DNA of 64,000 bases. It comes from Neobacillus ginsengisoli. Its GTDB lineage: Bacteria > Bacillota > Bacilli > Bacillales_B > DSM-18226. Where the stretch lies: NCBI RefSeq assembly GCF_030813055.1, contig NZ_JAUSTW010000008.1, forward strand, positions 62,001 to 126,000, in the 5' to 3' direction. Every line of letters begins with the position of its first letter. The first letter of the stretch is position 1. Positions 51,915-60,828 of the stretch are shown here, piece by piece. The notes beneath the pieces are model-generated. The model saw only the letters and a program-made list of their open reading frames with translations. It made no database searches and was not told the origin of the DNA. The position numbers and the translations under genes are program-made.

Positions 51915-53105
51915 TTATTCTAATCCTACACTGACCGGAAGCTCTTTAAATCCGTACACAAACGCACTAGGTATCATACTCAGCTTTTTGGTTGTATCCA
52001 ATTTCATATCCGGTAACGCCTTTAGCATCTCAGTAATGCATATTTTCGCTTCTAATTTTGCAAGCTGTGATCCCAGACAAAAGTGAACACCAGTTCCAAA
52101 AGATAGATAATTGTTTGGAGAGCGATTGATGTCAAAAACATCTGGATTGTCAAATACGTTTTCGTCTCGATTTGCAGAACCGATCCAGGCCATGACTTCT
52201 TGCCCTTTTTTCAGTTCCATCCCTTTTAAATTCATATCCTCAGTAACGAAGCGATTCATGCTGTGAACAGGAGAACGATAGCGAAGGGCTTCTTCAATGG
52301 CTGCGGGTATAAGGGAATTGTCTCTATATAATTGTTTAAGTATATCCGGATGCCCAAACAGAGTAAGCATGGTATTTGTAATAAGATTTGTAGTTGTTTC
52401 AATCCCTGCAACAAGAAGGAGAAAACAGAAACTTAATAACTCTTCAATGGATAATTTCTCTCCATCTACTTCTGCAGTAATTAAAGTGGATACGATATCG
52501 TTTTTGGGGTCAAACCGCCGTTTTGCAATTATTTGCTGAAAGTAGGTTTGTAGGTCAAGTATTGCTTTTCCTTGCTTAGCAAATAACTTGTTCATTACAT
52601 TAGGAGATAGTGTTCGTGTTCCCGATACGAAAATATTAGACCATTTTTTAAATATGTCTCGGTGTTGGCTCGGTACTCCGAGCATTTCTGAAATCACGAT
52701 AACAGGAAGGGGATAAGCGATATCCGCGACAATATCGATCTTGCTTTTTCCTTGTAGCGATGCTAATAATTCATGTGTTAGAGCCTGAATTCTCGGTGCA
52801 AGTTCTTGAATGGCTCTTGGGGTAAATGCCTGACTGACAATATTGCGGTATCTTCGGTGGGTTGGAGGATCCAAATCTAGCAAAGTTGAAACACTACCAT
52901 TTCGTTTTGAACTGAATTGCTTGTAATTTTGTAAGACCATTTGGACATCCTCATAACAAAATATGTCCCAGCAATTCCGTTCTGGATCAAAAGAAACCGG
53001 AGAGTTTTTTCGCATCTTTTTATACCAATCATAGGGTGAGTTGGTTTCATCCAACCCTCTAGGGCGCACTAGCAGTCCATAGCTCATTTGTTGTTCCTCC
53101 ATCAT
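51915..53105 (-). CDS. Cytochrome P450 (CYP107/109-like)
   Basis: 396 aa, soluble. AGIETTTNLITNTML is the oxygen-activation I helix (near 240), EALRYRSP the ExxR motif (near 283), and FGTGVHFCLGSQLAKLEA the haem-binding loop with the axial Cys (near 345). PPTHRRYRNIVSQAFTPRAI is the usual C-helix region. It should be a bacterial class I P450 that hydroxylates a hydrophobic small molecule with ferredoxin or flavodoxin; the general outline resembles B. subtilis CYP109B1 (YjiB). No redox partner gene is adjacent. AAAGGAGGGAATC precedes ATGATG; either ATG could start. Confidence 0.92.
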   Translation of the reverse strand: MMEEQQMSYGLLVRPRGLDETNSPYDWYKKMRKNSPVSFDPERNCWDIFCYEDVQMVLQNYKQFSSKRNGSVSTLLDLDPPTHRRYRNIVSQAFTPRAIQELAPRIQALTHELLASLQGKSKIDIVADIAYPLPVIVISEMLGVPSQHRDIFKKWSNIFVSGTRTLSPNVMNKLFAKQGKAILDLQTYFQQIIAKRRFDPKNDIVSTLITAEVDGEKLSIEELLSFCFLLLVAGIETTTNLITNTMLTLFGHPDILKQLYRDNSLIPAAIEEALRYRSPVHSMNRFVTEDMNLKGMELKKGQEVMAWIGSANRDENVFDNPDVFDINRSPNNYLSFGTGVHFCLGSQLAKLEAKICITEMLKALPDMKLDTTKKLSMIPSAFVYGFKELPVSVGLE

Positions 53106-53456
53106 GATTCCCTCCTTTAATATTTTACCTTACTGGCCATTCATCCAGTAAATAAATCGTTGTGCTGTAACTGGGTGGTTTAGGTAACCTTACAATTTAT
53201 GCGGTTTACATTGTTCCTATCATCTTTTCAAAAGGTACAACCTGGGGTATCCTTGATCATAATTTATATTTTAAACCCCCTTCTTGCCTTATAGCAAATG
53301 AATAAATTTATTGAATCAGTAATTAAAACAGAGCCACTTTTAGACCTTTCCCCCCCACGTCAGTTGTTCGTACCGGTCTAGTAATTACGGTTCCACCACC
53401 TCCAACTACAAAAAAATCATTTTGCTGCCAATCGGCCTAAGCCCTGCAAAGCCCTT
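53106..53456. other. Stretch after the orphan ABC ATPase gene
   Basis: No gene. A minus-strand scrap without start (about 53350-53425) reads QQNDFFVVGGGGTVITRPVR, unrecognised. The FtsX-type permease gene expected behind a MacB-like ATPase gene is not here. Confidence 0.4.
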
Positions 53457-54167
53457 TTAATGGATTGAAAACTCCCCTAATCGTTCACCACCATTCTCAA
53501 AAAGCTTGCCGTCTTGAAGAATGACCATTCTGCCTGCTTGTTTTGCGATTGAAAGGTCATGGGTTATTAAAATCACGGTATGTCCTAATTCATTTAACTC
53601 CTTCATGACCTGCAGAATCTCCTTGCTCGTTTTACTATCAAGGGCTCCAGTTGGTTCATCCGCAAGGAGTATGGTAGGCTTGGCAACTAGTGCTCTGGCA
53701 ATGGCAACCCTTTGCTGCTGGCCGCCTGAAAGCTGTGTCGGTAATTGTCCTGCTCGGTCTTTCAATCCAACCTGGTCTAGAACTTCTAATGCCCTTTCTC
53801 GTCTTTTTGCCATAGACATTTTAGTATATAGTAGAGGCATTTCAACATTTTCCATAGCCGTCAGCCTTGTTAGCAGGTTAAAATTTTGAAAAATAAATCC
53901 TATTTCTTGATTTCGAATGGCTGCCAGTTGATTATCATTCTTTTTTCCAATATCCTCCTCTTGTAATAAATAGGTTCCTGCATCCGGCCTGTCAAGGCAC
54001 CCAATCATGTTCATTAAAGTAGATTTCCCCGAACCAGAAGGGCCCATAATCGCTACAAACCCTCCTTTTAGAATTTCAAGTGAGACATCATTTAGAGCAT
54101 GGATTGTTTCACCGCCAAGCTTATACCTCTTCACTATGTTTTTTAATTGAATAATAGGTGTGCTCAT
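53457..54167 (-). CDS. MacB/LolD-type ABC transporter ATPase, orphan
   Basis: 236 aa. Walker A GPSGSGKSTLMNMIGCLDRP (about 41-60), signature LSGGQQQRVAIARAL, Walker B ILLADEPTGALDS and the His switch LITHD. AMENVEMPLLY is the MacB-subfamily segment. Such ATPases work with an FtsX-like permease and a periplasmic-adaptor-like protein to export peptides or antibiotics, as in YknXYZ. Here the permease gene downstream is missing and only a remnant is left upstream, so the gene may be inactive. AAGGAGAGGAAAATA precedes ATG. Confidence 0.9.
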   Translation of the reverse strand: MSTPIIQLKNIVKRYKLGGETIHALNDVSLEILKGGFVAIMGPSGSGKSTLMNMIGCLDRPDAGTYLLQEEDIGKKNDNQLAAIRNQEIGFIFQNFNLLTRLTAMENVEMPLLYTKMSMAKRRERALEVLDQVGLKDRAGQLPTQLSGGQQQRVAIARALVAKPTILLADEPTGALDSKTSKEILQVMKELNELGHTVILITHDLSIAKQAGRMVILQDGKLFENGGERLGEFSIH

Positions 54168-54290
54168 TATTTTCCTCTCCTTCCACTGATGTCAATACTC
54201 ATTCTAATAATTAGGCTTTGTGGATTGTCGAGTGAATGTACCCATCGCATGTAGGTACCCAAGTCATTGATATTTGTTCATTTAAAATCT
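54167..54290 (-). pseudogene. C-terminal remnant of the gene upstream of the ABC ATPase
   Basis: The minus strand reads TNINDLGTYMRWVHSLDNPQ, then SLIIRMSIDISGRRGK, with its TAA overlapping the ATPase ATG (TAATG), an arrangement expected of a translationally coupled partner. The family is not recognised; it might be the adaptor of the exporter. Confidence 0.35.
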
Positions 54291-54540
54291 TTGTTCCTCT
54301 TCTAATATATGTTTGGTCAGGGAATGACTTGACAAGGTTACTTGCTTTCTAGCTTGTATTAATTTGAGGATTGCTACGCCCGTCAAATCTAGGCCGAGGT
54401 ACATATCGACTTCATCAGTGAAGGTTGGAATTCAATTAATATTCTAAGATTTACTGGCAGCCTGGCTTTTAACTATGAGTATTTTTTATGGGAATTGTCC
54501 AAAATGTTGATAAAAAGCATTATTTTGGAGAAGTGTATTT
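54291..54540. other. Intergenic with sporulation-type motif
   Basis: GAATTGTCCAAAATGTTGAT at 54492-54511 repeats the TTGTCCAA...TGTTGATAAAA pattern of the element near 3.8 and 5.3 kb, 30-45 bases before the next small gene. Confidence 0.5.
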
Positions 54541-54669
54541 ATGGAGATTGGGCTGAAACTTAGGGAAAAGACGTTCAAAGTTAATTTAAAAAGCCTTTTA
54601 GAAAAATTGATCCAGCTGCAAGAGCAGATAATTTCTTTGATATGTAGGAGGGTAAACCTATGGACATAG
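54541..54669 (+). CDS. Possible small protein (42 aa)
   Basis: MEIGLKLREKTFKVNLKSLL then EKLIQLQEQIISLICRRVNL WT; GGAG stands 9 bases before ATG and the stop overlaps the start region of the following gene. It is helical with a heptad-like Leu pattern. The TTGTCCAAAA promoter-type motif is 45 bases upstream. Plausible partner of the coiled-coil protein that follows; no family known. Confidence 0.5.
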   Translation: MEIGLKLREKTFKVNLKSLLEKLIQLQEQIISLICRRVNLWT

Positions 54670-54902
54670 AGCAGTTAAATGAACTTACTATTGAGGAGTT
54701 AAAAGAAATTAATATTGAGGTTTTAAATAAAATTATTTCGAATAAACAAAGGGATCTTGAAGAATGTGAACAGGAGCTTAAAAGCCTCTGGAACCACAAT
54801 GGAATTATGGAAAAGGCCTTAATTACTTTTAAAGTAAACTTACAGGAAGACCTAGAACGATATAACGAAAAATTAAGTCTTGCTTTGAAGGATTCAAACT
54901 GA
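54660..54902 (+). CDS. Small coiled-coil protein (80 aa)
   Basis: MDIEQLNELTIEELKEINIE...IISNKQRDLEECEQELKSLW: almost entirely helical, acidic, with heptad repeats (residues 5-45) and a second helix up to residue 78. The TAGGAGGG site is 7 bases before ATG. It overlaps the 42-aa frame, so the two are probably translated together. Function unknown; its promoter motif suggests expression during sporulation (inference). Confidence 0.7.
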   Translation: MDIEQLNELTIEELKEINIEVLNKIISNKQRDLEECEQELKSLWNHNGIMEKALITFKVNLQEDLERYNEKLSLALKDSN

Positions 54903-54984
54903 ATTGCATATCATTGGTAACTAAACATTAGCTTAAGCAGCATTTCAAGTGAATAACCAATGGGTTAAGCCTTATATTAAAAAA

Positions 54985-55200
54985 TTTTTACTTAAATCAG
55001 CACTTGTCCATTCCAGTTTACTATCTTGTACATATGTTATTACTACCACCAAAACCATCTGTATAAAACATTACCTTCCAAGGAACGTTTGCTTCAACAG
55101 CAGACGTTTCTTACATTTTTAGGTAAATTGCCGATTTTGTCTTAAATGGTGATGATTGTCCAAACCATTCTTTTCTTAAGAAATATACATAGCTATAATT
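54985..55200. repeat. Conserved intergenic element, copy C (inverted relative to A and B)
   Basis: Reading plus: CACTTGTCCATTCCAGTTTA (55001-55020), ACATATGTTATTACTACCACC, ACGTTTGCTTCAACAGCAGA CGTTTCTT (split blocks near 55086-55112), ATTTTGTCTTA, GATTGTCCAAACCATTCTTT (55154-55173) and TCTTAAGAAATATACATAG. Each block and their order equal the reverse complement of copy A (3610-3830). No YjcZ-like gene follows; instead the remnant of an oxidoreductase gene begins 40 bases on. Confidence 0.7.
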
Positions 55201-55234
55201 CTTAAATAGGTTCAAAGAAAAAAATATTAATTTT

Positions 55235-55510
55235 GAATATCTGTTAGGACCGATTAAACGAATTTCCGGTTCAACCCGAATTAGCTATCCAGAAAGAACG
55301 GTTTTGAGTAAACCGAAAGCAGGCACTAAATTACAAGTCACTACCCCGACTCATATATCAGGCGTCATTGATTTTGGATCGGGTGTGATCGGAACCATTA
55401 CAACAAGCTTTGATGCTTTTGGCGGTACTTCGCTTCCTCCTGGCCTGAATCTTTGTCTGTGGAATTGCAGTCTTCTAGGTATAAGTAGATTACTTTCTTC
55501 CCTTGTTTGA
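55235..55510 (+). pseudogene. Remnant of a Gfo/Idh/MocA oxidoreductase
   Basis: The frame reads YLLGPIKRISGSTRISYPER, then TVLSKPKAGTKLQVTTPTHI, SGVIDFGSGVIGTITTSFDA and FGGTSLPPG before it becomes non-homologous and stops at 55510. LLGPIKRISG and THISGVIDFGSGVIGTITTSFD are typical of the C-terminal domain of Gfo/Idh/MocA sugar oxidoreductases. The NAD-binding half and the true C-terminus are missing; the 5' edge touches element copy C. Confidence 0.65.
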
Positions 55511-55679
55511 TAACCAGGTTATATATTAATTTAGAGTCTCCCTGTGTATTGGGAGACTCTCTCACATTTCTCTGTTTCAATGGTTCTAACCTCTTGGAGT
55601 TTCAACCGCTAATACAGCTTATCCTTATACGTAATCCCTTTCACAAGGCAATAACGGATCAGTCGTTTTCCTATTCAGT

Positions 55680-56843
55680 TCATTTACCGCAGCATTTTTT
55701 ATATTTTTTGCCGCTTCCACATGGACAGGGATCATTTCGGCCTACTTTATTTTCCTTTCGAATCGGAACGCTTTGAAGCAAATTCTCCTGCTTACTTGCA
55801 TTACTAAAGTCCATCTCCCTTTCCATGGCTACTTGTCTCCACTCTTCTAGGTCAGGGTGCTGCTCGCCTAAAATGGAATAATAGCTATAAACGGTCTGTT
55901 CAATATCAACAAGGCCTGAAGAATACTCCAATTTCATATGACCGCTAATTTCGGGTAGTGCCTTTTCAGAAAGGTGATGACAGAGTGCTTCGATAAGTAA
56001 ATCTTGATTATCGATTTCCTCTGCCTCTCGATAAGCCTCTCTTAAAACTTGAACAGCGAAGTCTGATTTAATATTTTCGATAACTGAACTGGCAAAAATA
56101 ATCGATTCCTCTTTCTTTAAATAAGGTGCTACCTTTTTCACAACCTCATCCGTTTGAAAGCGAATTAACGCAGCAGCGGCTTCTTCTAACAGGATATCAT
56201 CATCACGTACTAACAAGCTAGCCAGTAATGGGATCTGCTTTTCCAGCTTTAGTAATCCAGTCATATAAACCGACAGATATCCATTAAATGAAAACCATTG
56301 TTCTGCTGATTCCTCTTGAATAATCAAATCTATTTCGTCTTCTGAGATCCAGCCCTTTTGAACAATACACAATGCCAGTTTTTTCGCTTTAATGTATAGA
56401 TCATGCTGATAAGAATCCGCCCGTTCAAGAGCATTTAATGTTTTTCCATATTCGGTGTAAACTTCTTCCTCCGTTCCATTTATTACTAGCTCATATAAGG
56501 ACCACATTTCCTCACAAATATATCCTTCCAGAGGCTCCCTATATGCTAGAGCAAGTTCCGGGTCCATATGGTCAAACAATTTCAGCGCTAAATGCATCTT
56601 CGACTTATCCATCATCGGGATATTTTCTATCAGAATCTTGACGGCCTCTTCATTGATCGTCTGTTTTTCTACATAGATGAGAATGGAGGTTTGCTTCTCT
56701 TTGTTTGTAAAAGCTTCTTTTAATAATTCTACCGTCCATTCTTCCGGAACGTTTGGAAAATCGTGCAGTGCATGAAGCACCGTTTCTTGAATTAAAAGAT
56801 CATCGCTAATTAAGTGGGGTTTAATTTTTTCTAAAAATCTCAT
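55680..56843 (-). CDS. SEC-C metal-binding protein with HEAT-like repeats
   Basis: 387 aa. [20 protein letters not shown] at the very C-terminus is the SEC-C zinc motif ([13 protein letters not shown]). The rest is helical with repeated acidic segments ([20 protein letters not shown]), like a HEAT/ARM superhelix. SEC-C domains link proteins to SecB/ribosome or other partners; the role here is unknown. It follows no obvious partner. ATG 56843 has a weak AAAGGACTAACTC site. Confidence 0.85.
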   Translation of the reverse strand: MRFLEKIKPHLISDDLLIQETVLHALHDFPNVPEEWTVELLKEAFTNKEKQTSILIYVEKQTINEEAVKILIENIPMMDKSKMHLALKLFDHMDPELALAYREPLEGYICEEMWSLYELVINGTEEEVYTEYGKTLNALERADSYQHDLYIKAKKLALCIVQKGWISEDEIDLIIQEESAEQWFSFNGYLSVYMTGLLKLEKQIPLLASLLVRDDDILLEEAAAALIRFQTDEVVKKVAPYLKKEESIIFASSVIENIKSDFAVQVLREAYREAEEIDNQDLLIEALCHHLSEKALPEISGHMKLEYSSGLVDIEQTVYSYYSILGEQHPDLEEWRQVAMEREMDFSNASKQENLLQSVPIRKENKVGRNDPCPCGSGKKYKKCCGK

Positions 56844-56920
56844 TGAGTTAGTCCTTTCACTCTACTTTTACTCAAACGCCATTTTATAATCATTATTACC
56901 AAAATCAATCGTTCTTCATC

Positions 56921-56954
56921 AAAAAAACCCCGCTACAAATCTGTAAACGAGGTT
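56921..56954 (-). terminator. Terminator of the alcohol dehydrogenase gene
   Basis: On the minus strand AACCTCG pairs with CGGGGTT (one G-T pair), followed by TTTTT. Confidence 0.7.
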
Positions 56955-56962
56955 CTAGGGCT

Positions 56963-58126
56963 TTATTTTGCTAATTGATAAATTTGATAGACATCGGGCT
57001 CATATAACTTGATGAAGTTGCCTAATGGGCCTCTTTCAGTTGCCTTCTTTGCCATTTCTTCAAAATGTTCTTCGCCAATCTCAGCTTCTTTCATGGTAAC
57101 CGGCATGCCGATTGAACTAAAGAATTGTTCTGTTTTCTTAATGCCGGCTAAAGCTGTTTTTTCCGGATTGTTCATGTCAATTTCTACATCCCATACCCGG
57201 TTTGCAAATTGAACAAAACGATTGACATCATGTTTATAAACATACTTCATCCACGCAGGAAAGATAATCGCTAATCCGGCCCCGTGCGCAATATCGTAAA
57301 TGCCGCTTAATTCATGCTCAATATCGTGGCTTCCCCAATCACCGATTCTTCCTGTCCCTAACAAATCATTATGTGCAATGGTCCCGGACCACATAATCTC
57401 AGCTCTCGCAGCATAATTTGTTGGCTCTTCTAAAACCGTATGGGCATTATGAATAATCGTTCTTAAGGCAGCCTCACATAAACGATCGGTCAGTTCTACA
57501 TTCTTTTCATTCGTAAAATATCTTTCCAAAATATGTGCCATCATATCTGTAATGCCGCAAGCGGTTTGATAGGAAGGCAATGTGTATGTAAGCACCGGAT
57601 TGAGGATCGCAAACTGAGGTCTCATTTTCATATGTCCTGTTGCCCTCTTATACCATCCATCCTCGTTCGTAATAACCGTTCCTGAACTTGATTCACTGCC
57701 GGCAGCAGGAATGGTAAGGACAACACCGATCGGCAAACAGTCTGAAACCGCTTCTTTCCCTGTAAAGAAGTCCCATACATCCCCATCATATTTTGCTCCT
57801 GCTGCAATCGCTTTCGCCGAATCAATCACACTGCCTCCGCCAACAGCGAGAATAAAGTCGATATCATGCTCCTTACAAAGGGCAATTCCTTCTCGAACAA
57901 GACTTACCCGAGGATTTGGCTTTACTCCGCCTAACTCCACAATTTCTATTCCCTGGTCGTGCAATGACTTTACAACCGTATCATATAACCCGTTATTTTT
58001 AATTCTTCCCCCGCCATAATGCAAAAGAAGCTTTTTCCCATAAACAACTGACTCTTGCCCAACTACTTGCTCTTGATCCTTACCAAAAATAATCTTCGTA
58101 CTATTTTGAAAAACAAAATCCTGCAT
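56963..58126 (-). CDS. Iron-containing alcohol dehydrogenase (YugJ/YugK butanol dehydrogenase-like)
   Basis: 387 aa. It starts MQDFVFQNSTKIIFGKDQEQ, then GGGRIKNNGLYD and AVGGGSVIDSAKAIAAGAKY (NAD-binding, about 95-114), then TIPAAGSESSSGTVITN. DMMAHILERYF and the later SHDIEHELSGIYDIAHGAGL...HD supply the Asp and three His that bind iron in this family. It oxidises or reduces primary alcohols such as butanol with NADH. Monocistronic with its own terminator; GGAGGGGAAATC precedes ATG. Confidence 0.9.
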   Translation of the reverse strand: MQDFVFQNSTKIIFGKDQEQVVGQESVVYGKKLLLHYGGGRIKNNGLYDTVVKSLHDQGIEIVELGGVKPNPRVSLVREGIALCKEHDIDFILAVGGGSVIDSAKAIAAGAKYDGDVWDFFTGKEAVSDCLPIGVVLTIPAAGSESSSGTVITNEDGWYKRATGHMKMRPQFAILNPVLTYTLPSYQTACGITDMMAHILERYFTNEKNVELTDRLCEAALRTIIHNAHTVLEEPTNYAARAEIMWSGTIAHNDLLGTGRIGDWGSHDIEHELSGIYDIAHGAGLAIIFPAWMKYVYKHDVNRFVQFANRVWDVEIDMNNPEKTALAGIKKTEQFFSSIGMPVTMKEAEIGEEHFEEMAKKATERGPLGNFIKLYEPDVYQIYQLAK

Positions 58127-58231
58127 GATTTCCCCTCCTATTTTAATAGTAATATTTTTATATAATAAAAGCTATTGATTGTATTGGAAAGAATAGCAGA
58201 AAAAGCCGAAAAAGACATGCTACTAGAAAAA

Positions 58232-58284
58232 AGAGGCAGTTTCCAAAAGGTTCGAGAATAAAGCCCTTTGGAAACTGCCTCTTC
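58232..58284. terminator. Long bidirectional hairpin
   Basis: AGAGGCAGTTTCCAAA pairs with TTTGGAAACTGCCTCT (16 bp) over a 19-base loop. Confidence 0.75.
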
Positions 58285-58630
58285 AAAATTGTAAGCAAAC
58301 AGAGTTTAACTTTTGGTACAAACAAATACAAATAGGAAATTTCTGTTTTTGCTATTTTGTAGATGTCATAACTTTATAGATATTTAGTCATCTTTATGAA
58401 TTTACTACCACTAGTGGTATTTTATTATCACCAATTTTCCAATATTTAGTAAACTTAGTATATGTACCATTATCCACATTCTTATTAGATATTATAAAAA
58501 CTCTATGTATAATTCTGTAAAATACTGTAAAGTTCTTATTGCACTTACCTTCGTTAGAATTAGGAAAAAACCTCCAAGAGAGCGGGAGTAAATCAATAAA
58601 GGATTTATTAAAGCTAATGTGATTGTGCGC
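58285..58630. other. Stretch without a supported gene
   Basis: A minus-strand 93-codon frame (58394-58675) starts inside the terminator of the next gene and has no ribosome site; only its end KYWKIGDNKIPLVVVNS looks protein-like and may be a remnant. Confidence 0.4.
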
Positions 58631-58671
58631 AATAAAAAAACAAAGAAGCACCAATCGTAAAAGATTAGTGC
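58631..58671 (-). terminator. Terminator of the SleB-like gene
   Basis: On the minus strand GCACTAATC pairs with GATTGGTGC (one G-T pair), followed by TTCTTTGTTTTTTT. Confidence 0.8.
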
Positions 58672-58686
58672 CCACTTACTAAATAA

Positions 58687-59292
58687 TTATTTAGCGAATA
58701 TATGATGACCAATTCTAGCTGTCACTTGACGTGATGAGACCCAAGAGCTTGTAGAAGTTGCAGGATTGTAGAAAAATAAAGATCCGTTTCCTCTCCCCAT
58801 TAAAGCTATTGCTTCATTAACGGCTCTTATAGAAGCTGCATCTGCAGGTTGATTAATTTGACCGTTTTCTACAGGTGTAAATGCATAATGTCCATTGGAG
58901 ATTTGATAAATGACTCCATGGACTGTGTTAGGGAAGTTTGGACTTTTTACCCGGTTTAAAACTACGGTTGCAACTGCAACTTTCCCAGCGTAAGGTTCTC
59001 CTACTGCTTCTGCATGAACAAGACGTGCCATAAGGGCTTTATCTGCTGCTGATACAGGAGAGTTCGGGATTACGATGTTTTCTCCTGCATAAAGAGATGA
59101 CCAATGATTTGCTGCTTCTAAACTATTTAAAGGAACCCCGATACCTTTTGCGATATTCCAATATGTTTCACCATTTGAAACTGTGTGAGTAAATGTAGCT
59201 GCTTCAGATTTACTATTTAAAGTAAGTACTGACATTGATAAGATTACTCCAGCTGCTATTACTAACTTTTTAAGTTTTTTTAGTTTTTTCAT
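58687..59292 (-). CDS. Secreted LysM + SleB/CwlJ-type cell wall hydrolase
   Basis: 201 aa. KKLVIAAGVILSMSVLTLNS then KSEAAT is a signal peptide. The LysM domain is THTVSNGETYWNIAKGIGVP (about 35-54), and the hydrolase_2 (SleB/CwlJ) domain starts at LMARLVHAEAVGEPYAGKVA (catalytic Glu in HAEAVGEPY) and ends with FFYNP. This is the spore cortex-lytic enzyme fold, or a similar YkvT-like wall enzyme. AGGAGG 9 bases upstream. The region before it has TTTTGGACAATG and AATTGGACATTA on its strand, the same motif as upstream of the YjcZ-like genes, supporting expression in sporulation. Confidence 0.9.
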   Translation of the reverse strand: MKKLKKLKKLVIAAGVILSMSVLTLNSKSEAATFTHTVSNGETYWNIAKGIGVPLNSLEAANHWSSLYAGENIVIPNSPVSAADKALMARLVHAEAVGEPYAGKVAVATVVLNRVKSPNFPNTVHGVIYQISNGHYAFTPVENGQINQPADAASIRAVNEAIALMGRGNGSLFFYNPATSTSSWVSSRQVTARIGHHIFAK

Positions 59293-59553
59293 GTTTTTAT
59301 AACCTCCTAATAGTCCGCTCTTTTGGTTGGTCTACTATTAGGCTATCAGTTGTAATATTTCTATTCATTGTCCAAAACTTGGTAATACAATGTAAGGCCT
59401 TTCAATCATTTAATATAAAGCCTTTAAAAGATACTATGTTAAAATTATCCAATTTTATAGAATATCCAACATTAACCTTTACATGAAAATTAATGTCCAA
59501 TTTTTACAAGAGATTTCAATACTGTAACATTCAAAATAAATACCTATATATCT
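59293..59553. promoter_or_regulatory. Upstream region of the SleB-like gene with two TTGGACA motifs
   Basis: ATTGTCCAAAACTTGG (59367-59382) and AATGTCCAATTTTTACAAG (59493-59511) match the sporulation-type motif of the microprotein cluster, read in the orientation of the SleB-like gene as TTTGGACAAT and AATTGGACATT. Confidence 0.5.
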
Positions 59554-60828
59554 TCAAAATCTATTCTTAACAACCGTTATATTCTTACTTAAATATACCC
59601 AATTCTGAGGTGCTGGCAAACTGATTTGCCAAAAAGTTGTTCCAACTAAATTGTAATTATCAATAAGTTTATACTTTTCGATATAGCTTCGAATGTCTTC
59701 GAACCAAACGATATTCTCTTTAGGACCGCGAAAGTATCGGTACCATGGCGATTTAGCCGTATAATCGAATTGAATCGTTGCTCTTTTTGAAATCGCTTGA
59801 TTTTGTGCAGCAAGCACCGATAATGCCTGAGTTGAATTTGTAGTGGCATCTTTGTCATATCCATATAGCGGCATAGCAATTAACAGTTTTTGTGAATTAA
59901 GTTGAGTTAGTGAGTACTTAATCACCTGCTCTACCCATCCGTAGGGTGCGATCGAATCAGGCGGGCCACCCGGATAGCCATAATCGATCGTCATTACCGC
60001 CATAAGATCAACTGCATTTCCAATTGCTGCATAATCATAAGCCCCTACAATCCGATTCGTAGGGAAATCCGCTGCTTTGGCATGAACGTTCACATGTAAT
60101 AGTAGGTCGCCTAATGATTTCTTTAATTCCATTAGGAACAAATTAAAATCATTGCGCCTTGCTGGTGGAATAAATTCAAAGTCAAGACTGACACCGCCAA
60201 ACCCTCTATCTGTTGTGAGTTTTGCTATGCTAGTTACTAAATTGTTTCGATAGGTTCGACTTTCCAGAACTCTTCCCGCAAGCTCAGCATCGAACCCCTC
60301 GGTTGTATAGTTTCTAATCAACAATAATGGGGTAATGTTTACTTGTTTGCATTTTGTTACTATCGCGGAATCCTCTATTTGATTAAAAGCGAAACCCTCA
60401 TTTGTAAATGAGTAAGCCACTACCGCTAAATAGGTAAGCTGACTTGAGAGTGAATCTATAATAGAAAGAGTTGTAGTATTTGCCGAAGGAACTAAAAACC
60501 CAAGAGTGGTAATTATTAATTTATTTGTTGAGGGGATGTTAATGACCTGATCGATATGAAGATGATTTAGATCTATTCCTGGATTAGCAGTACGTATCAA
60601 AGAAAGATTTGAGTTAAATTCTTGGGCCAATTTCCAAGGGGAATCACCTGCTTTTATCCGATAGGCACGTATCGGTAGCGTATTGTCAGGAATATAAAGA
60701 GAAAGACCAGGAACAACAACCGCAGTAGATAATAACCCATTTACACTCACTATTGATTTAATTGAGACTCCATAGAGCTTGGAAATAGACCACAGATTTT
60801 CACCGCTACTTACAACATGAACAGACAC
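59554..60828 (-). CDS. LysM2 + GH18 spore peptidoglycan hydrolase (SleL/YaaH-like)
   Basis: 424 aa from GTG 60828 behind GGGGGGAGA. Two LysM domains: VHVVSSGENLWSISKLYGVS (about 3-22) and YRIKAGDSPWKLAQEFNSNL (about 57-76). The glycoside hydrolase 18 domain follows, with GFGGVSLDFEFIPPARRNDF (about 209-228; the DxxDxE-type active site appears as SLDFEF) and later MTIDYGYPGGPPDS and the end region FWQISLPAP. This is the SleL/YaaH architecture that hydrolyses muramic-delta-lactam-containing spore cortex. No signal peptide, as for SleL. The -10-like CATAAGATA upstream fits a SigE/SigK promoter. Confidence 0.88.
   Translation of the reverse strand: MSVHVVSSGENLWSISKLYGVSIKSIVSVNGLLSTAVVVPGLSLYIPDNTLPIRAYRIKAGDSPWKLAQEFNSNLSLIRTANPGIDLNHLHIDQVINIPSTNKLIITTLGFLVPSANTTTLSIIDSLSSQLTYLAVVAYSFTNEGFAFNQIEDSAIVTKCKQVNITPLLLIRNYTTEGFDAELAGRVLESRTYRNNLVTSIAKLTTDRGFGGVSLDFEFIPPARRNDFNLFLMELKKSLGDLLLHVNVHAKAADFPTNRIVGAYDYAAIGNAVDLMAVMTIDYGYPGGPPDSIAPYGWVEQVIKYSLTQLNSQKLLIAMPLYGYDKDATTNSTQALSVLAAQNQAISKRATIQFDYTAKSPWYRYFRGPKENIVWFEDIRSYIEKYKLIDNYNLVGTTFWQISLPAPQNWVYLSKNITVVKNRF

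Noticed and set aside
58394..58675. 93-codon minus-strand frame after the SleB-like gene
   Set aside because: Starts within the SleB-like gene's terminator; only the last residues look protein-like.
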